8,564 bases of DNA from GCA-020348365 sp964347995 (GCA_964347995.1 CAYGBA010000062.1:1-8564), one strand, 5' to 3'; counted from the first letter of the stretch, positions 1 to 5,514 are shown. Numbers and translations are program-made. The notes: generated by a model from the letters alone, not told the origin.

Positions 1-1389
1 CTTAGAATCTCGAGCTTCATTTCTCATACGCTTATAGGTCGCCCGTTTCTCAAGAATCATCTCCAACGTTCTCGGAACTATGCCTTTCCGCTTCTCACAG
101 ACATTGTAGTCAAGCTCGGGCACCCTCAACTTCGAGTCTGGACAACACCTGCAGAGCACGGTTTCGGCCGAAATATTACATTTAGCCATTAACGTGGGAT
201 ACATAGATGAAAAGTCGACTTCAGTAACGCCATCGTGGATGCCCAACCTCGGCTCGAATATGAACCCGCCTCTGTCAGCCACAAATAGCTCCCAAGCTGA
301 TTTGAAGGTCTCAGGCTCGCTCTTCTTCCAAGGAATGAGTATACCATGCTTTGTAGCTTGATAGAGCTGCAGAGAGGACATGATCGTCCCGATTGACGCC
401 CTTGCAGCCCTATGAAATGGAACCCTACATGTCCTAGAAACTTCGATTAAACCGGGCAGTCCGCAAGCGGAATAAATGAACGTATTTTTCTTGTCTATGT
501 GGATTCGGCCGTACAGCCTACGCATGGTAGCCTTGAAGTAGACTCTTCCATAGGAGAAGAATGTGATGCCCCTTCTATTCTTCGCCTTCAACGGGATATC
601 TTCTCTACCAAGCACGAGTCTATTTAATACCCCGTTCACGAAGGCCCTACGAGCCAGATAAGGGAAGAGAAATGAATCTCCTCCGTGGGTGATAATGATA
701 TCTGGATCCTCTTCTTGGATAGCTTCTACCATCTTGAGGATTTTGTCGCTTTCACTTCTTTTGTCAATGATAACGATTTTTCCATGCGATTCAAGCGTTA
801 TACTTTTGATTGGATCGTTGAAGCCAGGGATGACTCCATCGGCATCCACTTCCACACGCATTGCCATCAGACGAAGAGGAGGAATCTCATAGTCGACACT
901 TTTGACAGAATCTAACAAGCAGTAAGCAAGTTTTTCCCCCTGGTCTATCACCGCGACATGGGCAAGAGGGAAAAGACCTCGCTCATAAAGGTATGTTTGA
1001 GCGTATGGAACGTCTACATTGTGCAGCCTAAACTTCCTGTATCCCCCATGTCTCACTAATTTACGAGAAAAATGGGGTATCCTTCTACAGTCTGTGGTGG
1101 TAATCTCCAAAACCTTCGACTTCTTGCCTCCCATGAAATCGGCATATTTCTCAGCGTAGCGCCACTTAGCAACGGACGTGCTAGTTACAAAATGATCGGT
1201 CAACTTTGACAGGTCAGCCATCTTGCCTGAAACATAGACTTTCGGCTGAAATTTGTTGCAAAGTTTCACACGGTCACCATTCTCTGTTATAACCCATACG
1301 GTCATCTCGCCCGGATCTGAGGGATACAGATCGAGAAGCCAGCCTCGAATTATCTTTAGGCTGGTGAAGTCACGTTTCCAATCTTTCAA
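1..1389 (-). CDS. polB2: Family B DNA polymerase, PolB2/Dpo2-like, proofreading motifs degenerate (3' part outside window)
   Basis: Reading leftwards from a TTG at 1389, an open frame of 463 residues runs off the window edge. The N-terminal domain begins near residue 14 (GWLLDLYPSD). The exonuclease region spans about 165-340. Polymerase motif A is EVDFSSMYPTLM at 390-401, with the metal-binding Asp392 kept; motifs B and C lie outside the window. Proofreading signatures are broken. Exo I reads MAMRVEV, with Arg178 where the first Asp belongs and Glu180 kept. Exo II reads HGGDSFLFPYL, with Gly236 for Asn and Leu241 for Asp. No Y-x3-D Exo III motif is seen near 298-320. This pattern fits the archaeal PolB2/Dpo2 group (known family trait), associated with damage tolerance rather than bulk replication. 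The TTG is the first plausible start after an in-frame TAA, with GGAG about 13 bases upstream, and overlaps the preceding gene by 20 bases. A cysteine-rich stretch (Cys404, 413, 415, 416, 431) follows motif A. The PolB2 assignment is from remembered family features. Confidence 0.88.
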   Translation of the reverse strand, partial: MKDWKRDFTSLKIIRGWLLDLYPSDPGEMTVWVITENGDRVKLCNKFQPKVYVSGKMADLSKLTDHFVTSTSVAKWRYAEKYADFMGGKKSKVLEITTTDCRRIPHFSRKLVRHGGYRKFRLHNVDVPYAQTYLYERGLFPLAHVAVIDQGEKLAYCLLDSVKSVDYEIPPLRLMAMRVEVDADGVIPGFNDPIKSITLESHGKIVIIDKRSESDKILKMVEAIQEEDPDIIITHGGDSFLFPYLARRAFVNGVLNRLVLGREDIPLKAKNRRGITFFSYGRVYFKATMRRLYGRIHIDKKNTFIYSACGLPGLIEVSRTCRVPFHRAARASIGTIMSSLQLYQATKHGILIPWKKSEPETFKSAWELFVADRGGFIFEPRLGIHDGVTEVDFSSMYPTLMAKCNISAETVLCRCCPDSKLRVPELDYNVCEKRKGIVPRTLEMILEKRATYKRMRNEARDSK

Positions 1390-1624
1390 GTCTCTCTTGG
1401 ATCTCCGTTAGGGTCTTCTCTTGATGTAGCAGAATTGACATCAACATGGCCTCCAGCAGAACAGGTCTGGTTGCCATGCTCCCTGCAGATGCGAAATTTC
1501 TGCACGCGTTCATCATCTTATCGAAGGTCTCGGCATCCTTAGCCCTTAACGCCTTTCGGAAACCCTTCCACTTCTCAATTTCGCCTTCCAATGCTTGACG
1601 ATATGAGGGAACAGTCTTCCCCAT
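1370..1624 (-). CDS. Small conserved helical protein between RecA-like gene and DNA polymerase
   Basis: An 84-residue, probably all-helical, charged protein. It starts MGKTVPSYRQALEGE and contains a K/R/W-rich helix (residues 15-30, WKGFRKALRAKD). A middle segment rich in Ala and Met (38-67) leads to an amphipathic, leucine-heptad C-terminus (LTEIQERLERLE, 72-83) that could form a coiled coil. It resembles small archaeal proteins of unknown function that begin MGRTxPTYR, which I recall from haloarchaea; this is memory, not a search. The ATG lies four bases after the RecA-like gene's stop and is preceded by a good GGAGG ribosome-binding site that sits inside that gene's last codons, so translation is probably coupled. 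Its 3' end overlaps the polymerase start by 20 bases. By position it is likely an accessory or bridging subunit of the polymerase, as ImuB-type proteins are in bacteria, but it has no polymerase or enzyme motif. The function is unknown. Confidence 0.8.
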   Translation of the reverse strand: MGKTVPSYRQALEGEIEKWKGFRKALRAKDAETFDKMMNACRNFASAGSMATRPVLLEAMLMSILLHQEKTLTEIQERLERLET

Positions 1625-1628
1625 CCAG

Positions 1629-2369
1629 CTAGTCCTCCATAAACATGTCTATCGTGACAGGATTTGAGGGAAAGTCGATGGCAAAAGGCTTGAGATTGGG
1701 GTGATCCTCTAAGACAAACTTCAAGGTCCCCCTGAACTCTTTCAGCTTTATAAGGGTGGTTGCCCTTCCAAAAAGAACAGATTCAAGAAACATGCCAATT
1801 TTTGAACGATGCCACGGAAAACACGAAGCCACAATAACAGCTTTTCTCGTATAGGCAAGCTCCGATAGATGCTTTGCCATCTTCATGAAGATGTTCCGTC
1901 CCTCGCGCTTAGGGACATCCTGATCGAGGAATAGTCCAGTTATGTCCGAAACAATCACCGTTTTAGATCTATGCTGCGTCAGCGTCTCTTCCAGTTTCTC
2001 AAACACCAAGGCACTGAGTTGATATGCTGTGAAAGCCCTGGAAACAAAGATCTTCTCTAACACACGTTTTGGGTCCAAGCCATATTCACAAGCTATGGTA
2101 GAAACAGCATACGGATCGAAACTATTACCGCCATCGACATAAGTAACTGTGGAGTTGAGTCCTCCCTTTTTCAGCGATAGTTGACTACGAACACAGAGAA
2201 GGAACAACAATCTCTTACATGTCGAGTGCCCAAATAAAACCGCAAAGTCGCCTCTGCGAAAACCTAGAAATGCCTTATCGATCTTTGGGATGCCGAAGGC
2301 TAACGCTCTGTTGGATTTTCTGGACAACGTGGTCACGACGTAGACGGGATAGAAAAGGCGAATCCGCAT
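1629..2369 (-). CDS. RecA/RadA/KaiC-superfamily protein with degenerate Walker A, first gene of polymerase cassette
   Basis: A 246-residue single-domain protein with the RadA/KaiC core layout. A short N-terminal segment with FGIPKIDKAFLGFRRGD (25-41) matches the usual 'G-x-x-x-L-D-x-x-L-G-G-G-x-x-x-G' entry to the ATPase fold. The Walker A position reads FGHSTCKRLLF (46-56): shorter than GxxxxGKT, with the second Gly replaced by Cys and the Thr/Ser by Arg. TYVDGGNSFDPY (76-87) corresponds to RadA's YIDTENTFRPE. A Walker B-like strand VIVSD (138-142) and a later strand AVIVASCFPWH follow. ATP hydrolysis is therefore doubtful, and a structural or recruiting role is inferred, as for ImuA/SulA-like proteins in bacterial mutagenesis cassettes. 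It is not the true recombinase RadA: there is no N-terminal HhH domain and no intact P-loop. ATG at 2369 is the first ATG after an in-frame TAG; the ribosome-binding site is weak (GAG only). It lies four bases before the 84-residue gene. Confidence 0.82.
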   Translation of the reverse strand: MRIRLFYPVYVVTTLSRKSNRALAFGIPKIDKAFLGFRRGDFAVLFGHSTCKRLLFLLCVRSQLSLKKGGLNSTVTYVDGGNSFDPYAVSTIACEYGLDPKRVLEKIFVSRAFTAYQLSALVFEKLEETLTQHRSKTVIVSDITGLFLDQDVPKREGRNIFMKMAKHLSELAYTRKAVIVASCFPWHRSKIGMFLESVLFGRATTLIKLKEFRGTLKFVLEDHPNLKPFAIDFPSNPVTIDMFMED

Positions 2370-2490
2370 CTCATAAGGATTTAGCAGAAAAAGCTTCTAT
2401 GCAAGTGGAGAGAGCTAAGTAAAAGTCTGCAATGGTTCACCAACACTTTATTCTATTTGTCAAGCGTAATTCAGACATGAGGACCAAGAC
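2370..2490. promoter_or_regulatory. Divergent promoter region between polymerase cassette and DUF72 gene
   Basis: This 121-base stretch separates two gene sets pointing away from each other. Rightwards, CTTTATTC at 2446-2453 is a TATA-like box about 40 bases before the TTG at 2491, leaving a short leader that contains GAGG (2479-2482) at good spacing. Leftwards, the only A/T-rich candidate is CTTTTACT on the minus strand (about 2418-2425), roughly 50 bases before the ATG. No clear inverted repeat or known damage box was seen. The promoter assignments are by eye only. Confidence 0.45.
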
Positions 2491-3423
2491 TTGACGCGGT
2501 ATCTCATAGGAGCCGGTGGATGGGCCTATTTTCATGTCCAAGGGCAACACCCTTTAGTAGCCTACTCAAAAGCATTCGACTTCGTCGAGGTGAACTCAAC
2601 ATTCTATGAAATACCCCGCCTCAGGCTAGTTGAATCTTGGCGTAGGTTAGTGCCCCCAAACTTCGAGTTCGCGGTAAGATGCAACAAAGCGCTCACTCAC
2701 CAATGCAAATTCCAGCCGATGCCACAAGCCTATGAGATCCTGAAAACGATGACCGACATCTGCAGGATCCTGAAAGCAGATATATTGCACCTGCAGACTC
2801 CAACAACTTTCCAGACTACGAAGGATAGCGTCGAGCATATGCGCAACTTCTTTTCTTCCGCAGACCTCGAAAGTATCAGACTCGCCCTAGAGATAAGAGG
2901 AGCCAAACGCTCTCTCAACCCAGACCTTGTCAAGATCATGCAAGACCACAACATGATCCATTGTGTGGATCTCTCCAAAGACGAGGAACCCGCCTACACC
3001 TCAGACATCCTATATTCCAGACTTTTCGGAAAAGGTCGTCACAACATCTATCAACCAACAGATGACGAACTCAAAGAAATCGATGGAAAAGCCTCCAAAG
3101 GGGATCACAAAACAGTTGCTATATCCTTTCACTTCGTCAGAATGTACAAAGACGCCGCACGTCTCAAAATGTACAAGAGGACTGGAAAATTCCCCAGGGT
3201 CACAAAGTCTACTGGTCAAGAGTCACTCATAGAAGTGCTCAAAGAGGACGCGGAATTCCCGAGCAGCAAGAAAGAGCTCATTCGCCATCAGGGATGGAAG
3301 CTCATAGATCTAACAAAAGACAAAAGGTCGCACGCATCATACATGCTCCAGAAACTTCCCGAAAAGACCTATAATAACATCAACGAGGTAGCTGAAATTC
3401 TAAACTCCAAAAAGCAACGGTGA
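2491..3423 (+). CDS. DUF72 (YecE-like) protein with a DUF2795-like C-terminal domain
   Basis: A 310-residue soluble protein. Residues 5-245 follow the DUF72 pattern, a TIM-barrel-like family of unknown activity: GAGGWAYF near the N-terminus (8-14), FVEVNSTFYEIP (31-42), the LTH motif (68-70), LHLQTPTTF (99-107), the strand LALEIRG (131-137) and YSRLFGKG (175-182). The canonical 'FNN' motif near the barrel end is replaced by ISFHFVRMYKDAARL (211-225), a divergence from the family. Residues about 246-305 look like an added DUF2795-type domain: FPSSKKELI (256-264), then a helix, then LQKLPEKTYNNINEVAEIL (286-304). The start is TTG at 2491, preceded by GAGG eight bases upstream; the nearby ATG at 2478 is out of frame. 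It is transcribed away from the PolB2 cassette and its stop overlaps the next small gene. The DUF72 call is secure. The C-terminal domain call is a pattern match from memory. The function is unknown. Confidence 0.87.
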   Translation: MTRYLIGAGGWAYFHVQGQHPLVAYSKAFDFVEVNSTFYEIPRLRLVESWRRLVPPNFEFAVRCNKALTHQCKFQPMPQAYEILKTMTDICRILKADILHLQTPTTFQTTKDSVEHMRNFFSSADLESIRLALEIRGAKRSLNPDLVKIMQDHNMIHCVDLSKDEEPAYTSDILYSRLFGKGRHNIYQPTDDELKEIDGKASKGDHKTVAISFHFVRMYKDAARLKMYKRTGKFPRVTKSTGQESLIEVLKEDAEFPSSKKELIRHQGWKLIDLTKDKRSHASYMLQKLPEKTYNNINEVAEILNSKKQR

Positions 3424-3605
3424 AATCCCTGAACGACCTTCTGTTTGGATCTTCCGGCCGGAGCTACAAGGAAGAGGTAGATCGCTTTTGCGAGAAGAGA
3501 ACCTTAACTCACAACTGCGATGAGTGGCGAAAGGGGCTCGGGATAGAAAGAATATGCAAGCACATAGGAGGACTCTTCCTTCAGAAACATATGCCTCCAT
3601 TTTAG
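3420..3605 (+). CDS. Small protein with SWIM-like zinc-binding motif, coupled to DUF72 gene
   Basis: A 61-residue frame starting with GTG, whose last two bases plus the next A form the TGA stop of the DUF72 gene (GTGA overlap). That points to translational coupling. The second half contains H31-x-C33 followed by 12 residues and C46-K-H48 (ICKHIGGLFLQ). This matches the spacing of a SWIM zinc finger (CxC, variable gap, CxH, then a hydrophobic helix), except that His replaces the first Cys and Gly stands at the usual conserved Ala position. An additional Cys24 could also contribute. SWIM domains generally bind DNA or protein partners, and Shu2/SWS1 SWIM proteins work with Rad51 paralogs (known). 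A link to the nearby RadA-like gene is only speculation. No separate ribosome-binding site is evident. It is short, so being a chance frame is possible, but the motif and the overlap argue for a real gene. Confidence 0.55.
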   Translation: MKSLNDLLFGSSGRSYKEEVDRFCEKRTLTHNCDEWRKGLGIERICKHIGGLFLQKHMPPF

Positions 3606-3696
3606 AGGATATGATAATAAAAGAAGAAGGTAGGTGGCGATTCCACGTTTCAAACTCAAGTTAAAGTGCGCAATACTTCGTCTGTTTACATTCTAT
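3606..3696 (-). terminator. Short convergent intergenic gap with a U-rich tract, possible terminator for the DUF763 gene
   Basis: In the minus-strand reading, the tract CCTTCTTCTTTTATTATC (3613-3630) lies about 70 bases beyond the DUF763 stop. Archaeal termination commonly occurs at U-rich tracts, aided by aCPSF1/FttA. No stem-loop precedes it. Nothing comparable is seen on the plus strand after the SWIM-like gene. The evidence is weak, based on composition only. Confidence 0.3.
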
Positions 3697-4818
3697 CTAG
3701 CCGTCTGGCGGCGCGTATCCTCTGAGTCTTTGCAGTGCTCTAAGTTTTTCCCGTTCTCCTATTTTGGCAGTTTCTACGGCGTTTTGGAGGATTCGGATGG
3801 ATTTGTCCATGGCTTTCCGGTCTACTGGGTGAGGTACGCCGTCTTTTCCTCCGTACGCGAAGGAGTATTTGACTGGATCTTTCCAGCTAGGTGGTTTGCC
3901 GTATATGAGTTGTGAGATGAGGGCAAGGCCCCTTACAGTTGCTGGACCTACGCCTTTTATGTTGAGGAGTTCCTCGTAGTCTCTGGGTTGGAATTCGTAG
4001 GCCTTTTTGACGGCCATCCAGTTTAGGTTTAGGGGCATGTAGAGTGTGTCAATAGCGTAATCCTTCCATTTGATCTTGGGCATCCATTCCTGCAGGGATT
4101 TTTGGTATTTCGGGCGGATTGACTTCAGCATCCTCATGACTTTTCCGGGTCTTTCTTTGGCGATGTCTGTAGATGTCTTTTGGCATTCTCTGCTTTCTTT
4201 GGCGGTCATGTTTAGTGCTATCTGTCTTTTTGTATCGCCCACTATGGCGTCGTGAGGTTCGATTAAGAACTCTTCTACGTTTTGGGAGAGCCAGTGGTAT
4301 CGGCGGGCTGTTCTGTCTTTTGTGCACATGCCTTGTTGGACAACTGCCCATTCTCCTTTTTCGGTTATGAGGACGGTGTGATGGTAGAGGGGATATCCTG
4401 CTTGGATGGCTGTGTTGTCGACTTTGGCTGTCATTCTGCTGACGTATAGTAGGCGGCTGGTTCTGTCTGCTGTCCAGCCGAAGGTTTGTGATACTTCGAC
4501 TATTTCAGCTGGTGCCTGGTGTGAGAATCTGCCCTTTCCACCGCATATGGCGATTCCCTGTTCTGCTGGGTTTATCGCTGTCTTCAGAACCGCTGTGAGG
4601 ACTGTTGTTAGGCCTGAGGAGTGCCAGTCATAGCCTAGTGTGCAGCCTAGGGCTTGGAACCAGTGGGGATTTGAGATTCTTCTGAGTAGTTCTTCCGAGC
4701 TATATTCGTTGATTACTATTGCGACTATCTGTTCTGCCAGCTTCGTCATTCTTCTAAATAGCCATCTTGGTGCTTTTCCGTAGTGCAGTGGAAGCCTTGC
4801 CGTTCCTGTTCTTCTCAT
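3697..4818 (-). CDS. DUF763 family protein with helix-hairpin-helix motif
   Basis: A 373-residue protein carrying hallmark DUF763 segments: the N-terminus MRRTGTARLPLHYGKAPRWL (1-20), GYDWHSSG (62-69), CGGKGRFSH (92-100), LYHHTVLI (144-151) and FAYGGKDGVPHPVDR (320-334). LLNIKGVGPATVRGLALIS (284-302) is a helix-hairpin-helix motif (hGxGxxxA-like), the kind used for sequence-independent DNA backbone binding in repair proteins. The family is widespread in archaea and thermophilic bacteria and has no established function. Association with nucleic acid is inferred from the HhH. No signal peptide or membrane segment is present. Length is usual for the family. ATG 4818 gives the conserved N-terminus directly and no in-frame ATG precedes it closely. 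A TTTAAA box at 4854-4859 would place transcription start near 4830, leaving a leader of about 12 bases. It is convergent with the DUF72 pair and stands alone as a transcription unit. Confidence 0.93.
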   Translation of the reverse strand: MRRTGTARLPLHYGKAPRWLFRRMTKLAEQIVAIVINEYSSEELLRRISNPHWFQALGCTLGYDWHSSGLTTVLTAVLKTAINPAEQGIAICGGKGRFSHQAPAEIVEVSQTFGWTADRTSRLLYVSRMTAKVDNTAIQAGYPLYHHTVLITEKGEWAVVQQGMCTKDRTARRYHWLSQNVEEFLIEPHDAIVGDTKRQIALNMTAKESRECQKTSTDIAKERPGKVMRMLKSIRPKYQKSLQEWMPKIKWKDYAIDTLYMPLNLNWMAVKKAYEFQPRDYEELLNIKGVGPATVRGLALISQLIYGKPPSWKDPVKYSFAYGGKDGVPHPVDRKAMDKSIRILQNAVETAKIGEREKLRALQRLRGYAPPDG

Positions 4819-4853
4819 CTCATTTTCATCATGATATGTTAATGGCGGTGGGG

Positions 4854-4859
4854 TTTAAA
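4854..4859 (-). promoter_or_regulatory. TATA-like box of the DUF763 gene
   Basis: TTTAAA is centred about 38 bases before the DUF763 ATG. The archaeal TATA-to-start distance of about 26-27 bases puts the transcript start near 4830. The same TTTAAA string precedes the PUA-protein gene, supporting it as this genome's box. The inverted repeat at 4861-4894 begins two bases upstream and would cover the TFB-recognition element. Confidence 0.5.
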
Positions 4860-4860
4860 T

Positions 4861-4894
4861 TGTGTACGCAGAGACTTGGTCTGCTGCGTGTACA
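4861..4894. repeat. Strong imperfect inverted repeat (15-bp stem, one bulge, 3-base loop)
   Basis: The left arm TGTGTACGCAGAGAC (4861-4875) pairs with GTCTGCTGCGTGTACA (4879-4894) around the loop TTG. Pairing is complete except for one bulged G (4883) and two G-T pairs. The segment TGCGTGTA (4885-4892) is also perfectly complementary to TACACGCA at 4921-4928, so an alternative 8-bp stem excludes the first. The repeat sits immediately upstream of the DUF763 TATA-like box and about 150 bases beyond the L37e stop. It could be an operator, a structured 3' region of the Lsm-L37e transcript, or a small RNA. Confidence 0.55.
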
Positions 4895-5044
4895 GGCAGG
4901 CTCCAAATATGCTGAGATTCTACACGCAACTGGGAAAAGTATTGTATCAGGTTATTTGAGAAGGCGCTCCCAAATAGACACAGTTATGTTGATATGCAAT
5001 TTCTGGTCAACTAAACAATGTTTTTAGAAGGTCGTACACCAGGA

Positions 5045-5251
5045 TTACCGAAGTTGCTCTCCTCTCACATTCTTGTTCTGCCAAGAATAACGCCTAATTT
5101 TTGCAGACTCCCCATAACCACAGGCCGAACACCGCCTCTCCTTGACATTATACGCCCTCCTGCCGCAACGCCTACACCTAATGTGCAACGTCTTCCTTCC
5201 ACGCTTCCCAAAAGAAGACGTCCCCTTACTCGTCTTCCCCAAAAACCTCAC
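5045..5251 (-). CDS. rpl37e: Large-subunit ribosomal protein L37e (eL37)
   Basis: A basic protein of 68 residues if started at GTG 5251, or 65 if started at TTG 5242. The conserved body begins at KGTSSFGKR (9-17). It continues with a zinc ribbon, CRRCG (Cys26, Cys29) and CSACG (Cys41, Cys44), and ends IRRYSWQNKNVRGEQLR, close to crenarchaeal/TACK L37e proteins as I remember them. It is a structural protein of the large ribosomal subunit. The GTG overlaps the Lsm stop (GTGA). However, GGTGA at 5248-5252 is a good archaeal Shine-Dalgarno sequence exactly five bases before TTG 5242, and known family members start just before KGT. TTG may therefore be the true start, with the overlap serving as the ribosome-binding site. 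The Lsm-L37e pair is a conserved archaeal gene order. Confidence 0.96.
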   Translation of the reverse strand: MRFLGKTSKGTSSFGKRGRKTLHIRCRRCGRRAYNVKERRCSACGYGESAKIRRYSWQNKNVRGEQLR

Positions 5252-5475
5252 CCAGGAGGAGGAGAGACGATCACCACGTTATCTCCACGAACAATAATAG
5301 TACCCAACTTTCTCACTTTTTCCATATTTGTCATGTCCTCCGTCTCCCCCACCACCAAGTTAAGATGCTGATCAAAGCCCTTTAGCTTCCCACGTAAACT
5401 CCTTCCACCCCTCAGCCTCACAAGAACGGTCTTCCCAAGGCTCCTCTCCAAGATCTCAGTGGTCATCTCACTCAT
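5248..5475 (-). CDS. Sm-like archaeal protein (Lsm/SmAP)
   Basis: A 75-residue Sm-fold protein. The Sm1 motif spans about 13-45, with GKLKGFDQHLNLVV including the RNA-contacting pattern D35-x-H37-x-N39. The Sm2 motif is TIIVRGDNVVIVSP (59-72), with the R63-G64-D65 loop. Such proteins form homoheptameric rings that bind U-rich RNA, and both RNA-contact sets are intact. Length is typical of archaeal SmAP1. ATG 5475 and an in-frame ATG at 5466 are both possible starts. A TATA-like CTATAG at 5505-5510, inside the palindrome, would give a leader of only a few bases. The next gene, L37e, overlaps its stop by four bases, so the two are presumably co-transcribed and translationally coupled. Confidence 0.96.
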   Translation of the reverse strand: MSEMTTEILERSLGKTVLVRLRGGRSLRGKLKGFDQHLNLVVGETEDMTNMEKVRKLGTIIVRGDNVVIVSPPPG

Positions 5476-5500
5476 AATATTGCCATCTCGCTAATCTTTA

Positions 5501-5514
5501 GCACCTATAGGTGC
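5501..5514. repeat. Perfect 14-base palindrome in the divergent Lsm / PUA-protein promoter region
   Basis: GCACCTATAGGTGC is self-complementary over all 14 bases. It is flanked by a second inverted pair, TCTCGCT (5486-5492) and AGCGAGA (5516-5522), with unequal spacing. On the minus strand its centre falls where the Lsm TATA box is expected. On the plus strand it ends 12 bases before the TTTAAA box of the PUA gene. It is a candidate binding site for a dimeric regulator controlling both directions. No regulator is identified in the window. Confidence 0.6.

Larger units (their letters stand above)
4819..5044. other. Intergenic region between DUF763 and L37e genes
   Basis: A 226-base non-coding stretch holding the DUF763 promoter-like box and the inverted repeat described separately. 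I see no convincing gene in the rest (4930-5044). A plus-strand open frame through it extends into the DUF763 gene in antisense and has no recognisable protein pattern. No tRNA-like cloverleaf or C/D-box pair was recognised. Confidence 0.5.

Noticed and set aside
685..915. Plus-strand open frames over the polymerase region
   Set aside because: The minus strand here encodes a continuous family B polymerase with recognisable Exo II and N-terminal motifs, so these are antisense shadows.
1..1389. Polymerase as the replicative PolB1 or PolB3
   Set aside because: Replicative enzymes keep the Exo I and Exo II acidic residues; both motifs are broken here, and the linked RecA-like gene fits the PolB2 context.
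1629..2369. RecA-like gene as the main recombinase RadA
   Set aside because: It lacks the N-terminal HhH domain and an intact Walker A, and is shorter than RadA.
3634..3915. Plus-strand open frame of 93 codons
   Set aside because: It mostly overlaps the 3' end of the well-supported DUF763 gene in antisense, and has no motif or promoter.
4861..4894. Hairpin as a bacterial-type intrinsic terminator
   Set aside because: No T-run follows the stem on either strand; the minus-strand side continues into ACAATTTAAACC, which fits a promoter better.
4767..5027. Plus-strand frame of 86 codons through the intergenic region
   Set aside because: It starts inside the DUF763 gene in antisense, spans the inverted repeat and resembles no known protein.
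5018..5371. Plus-strand open frame of 117 codons
   Set aside because: It is antisense to L37e and Lsm. The proline/arginine/threonine-rich translation is typical of a shadow frame.
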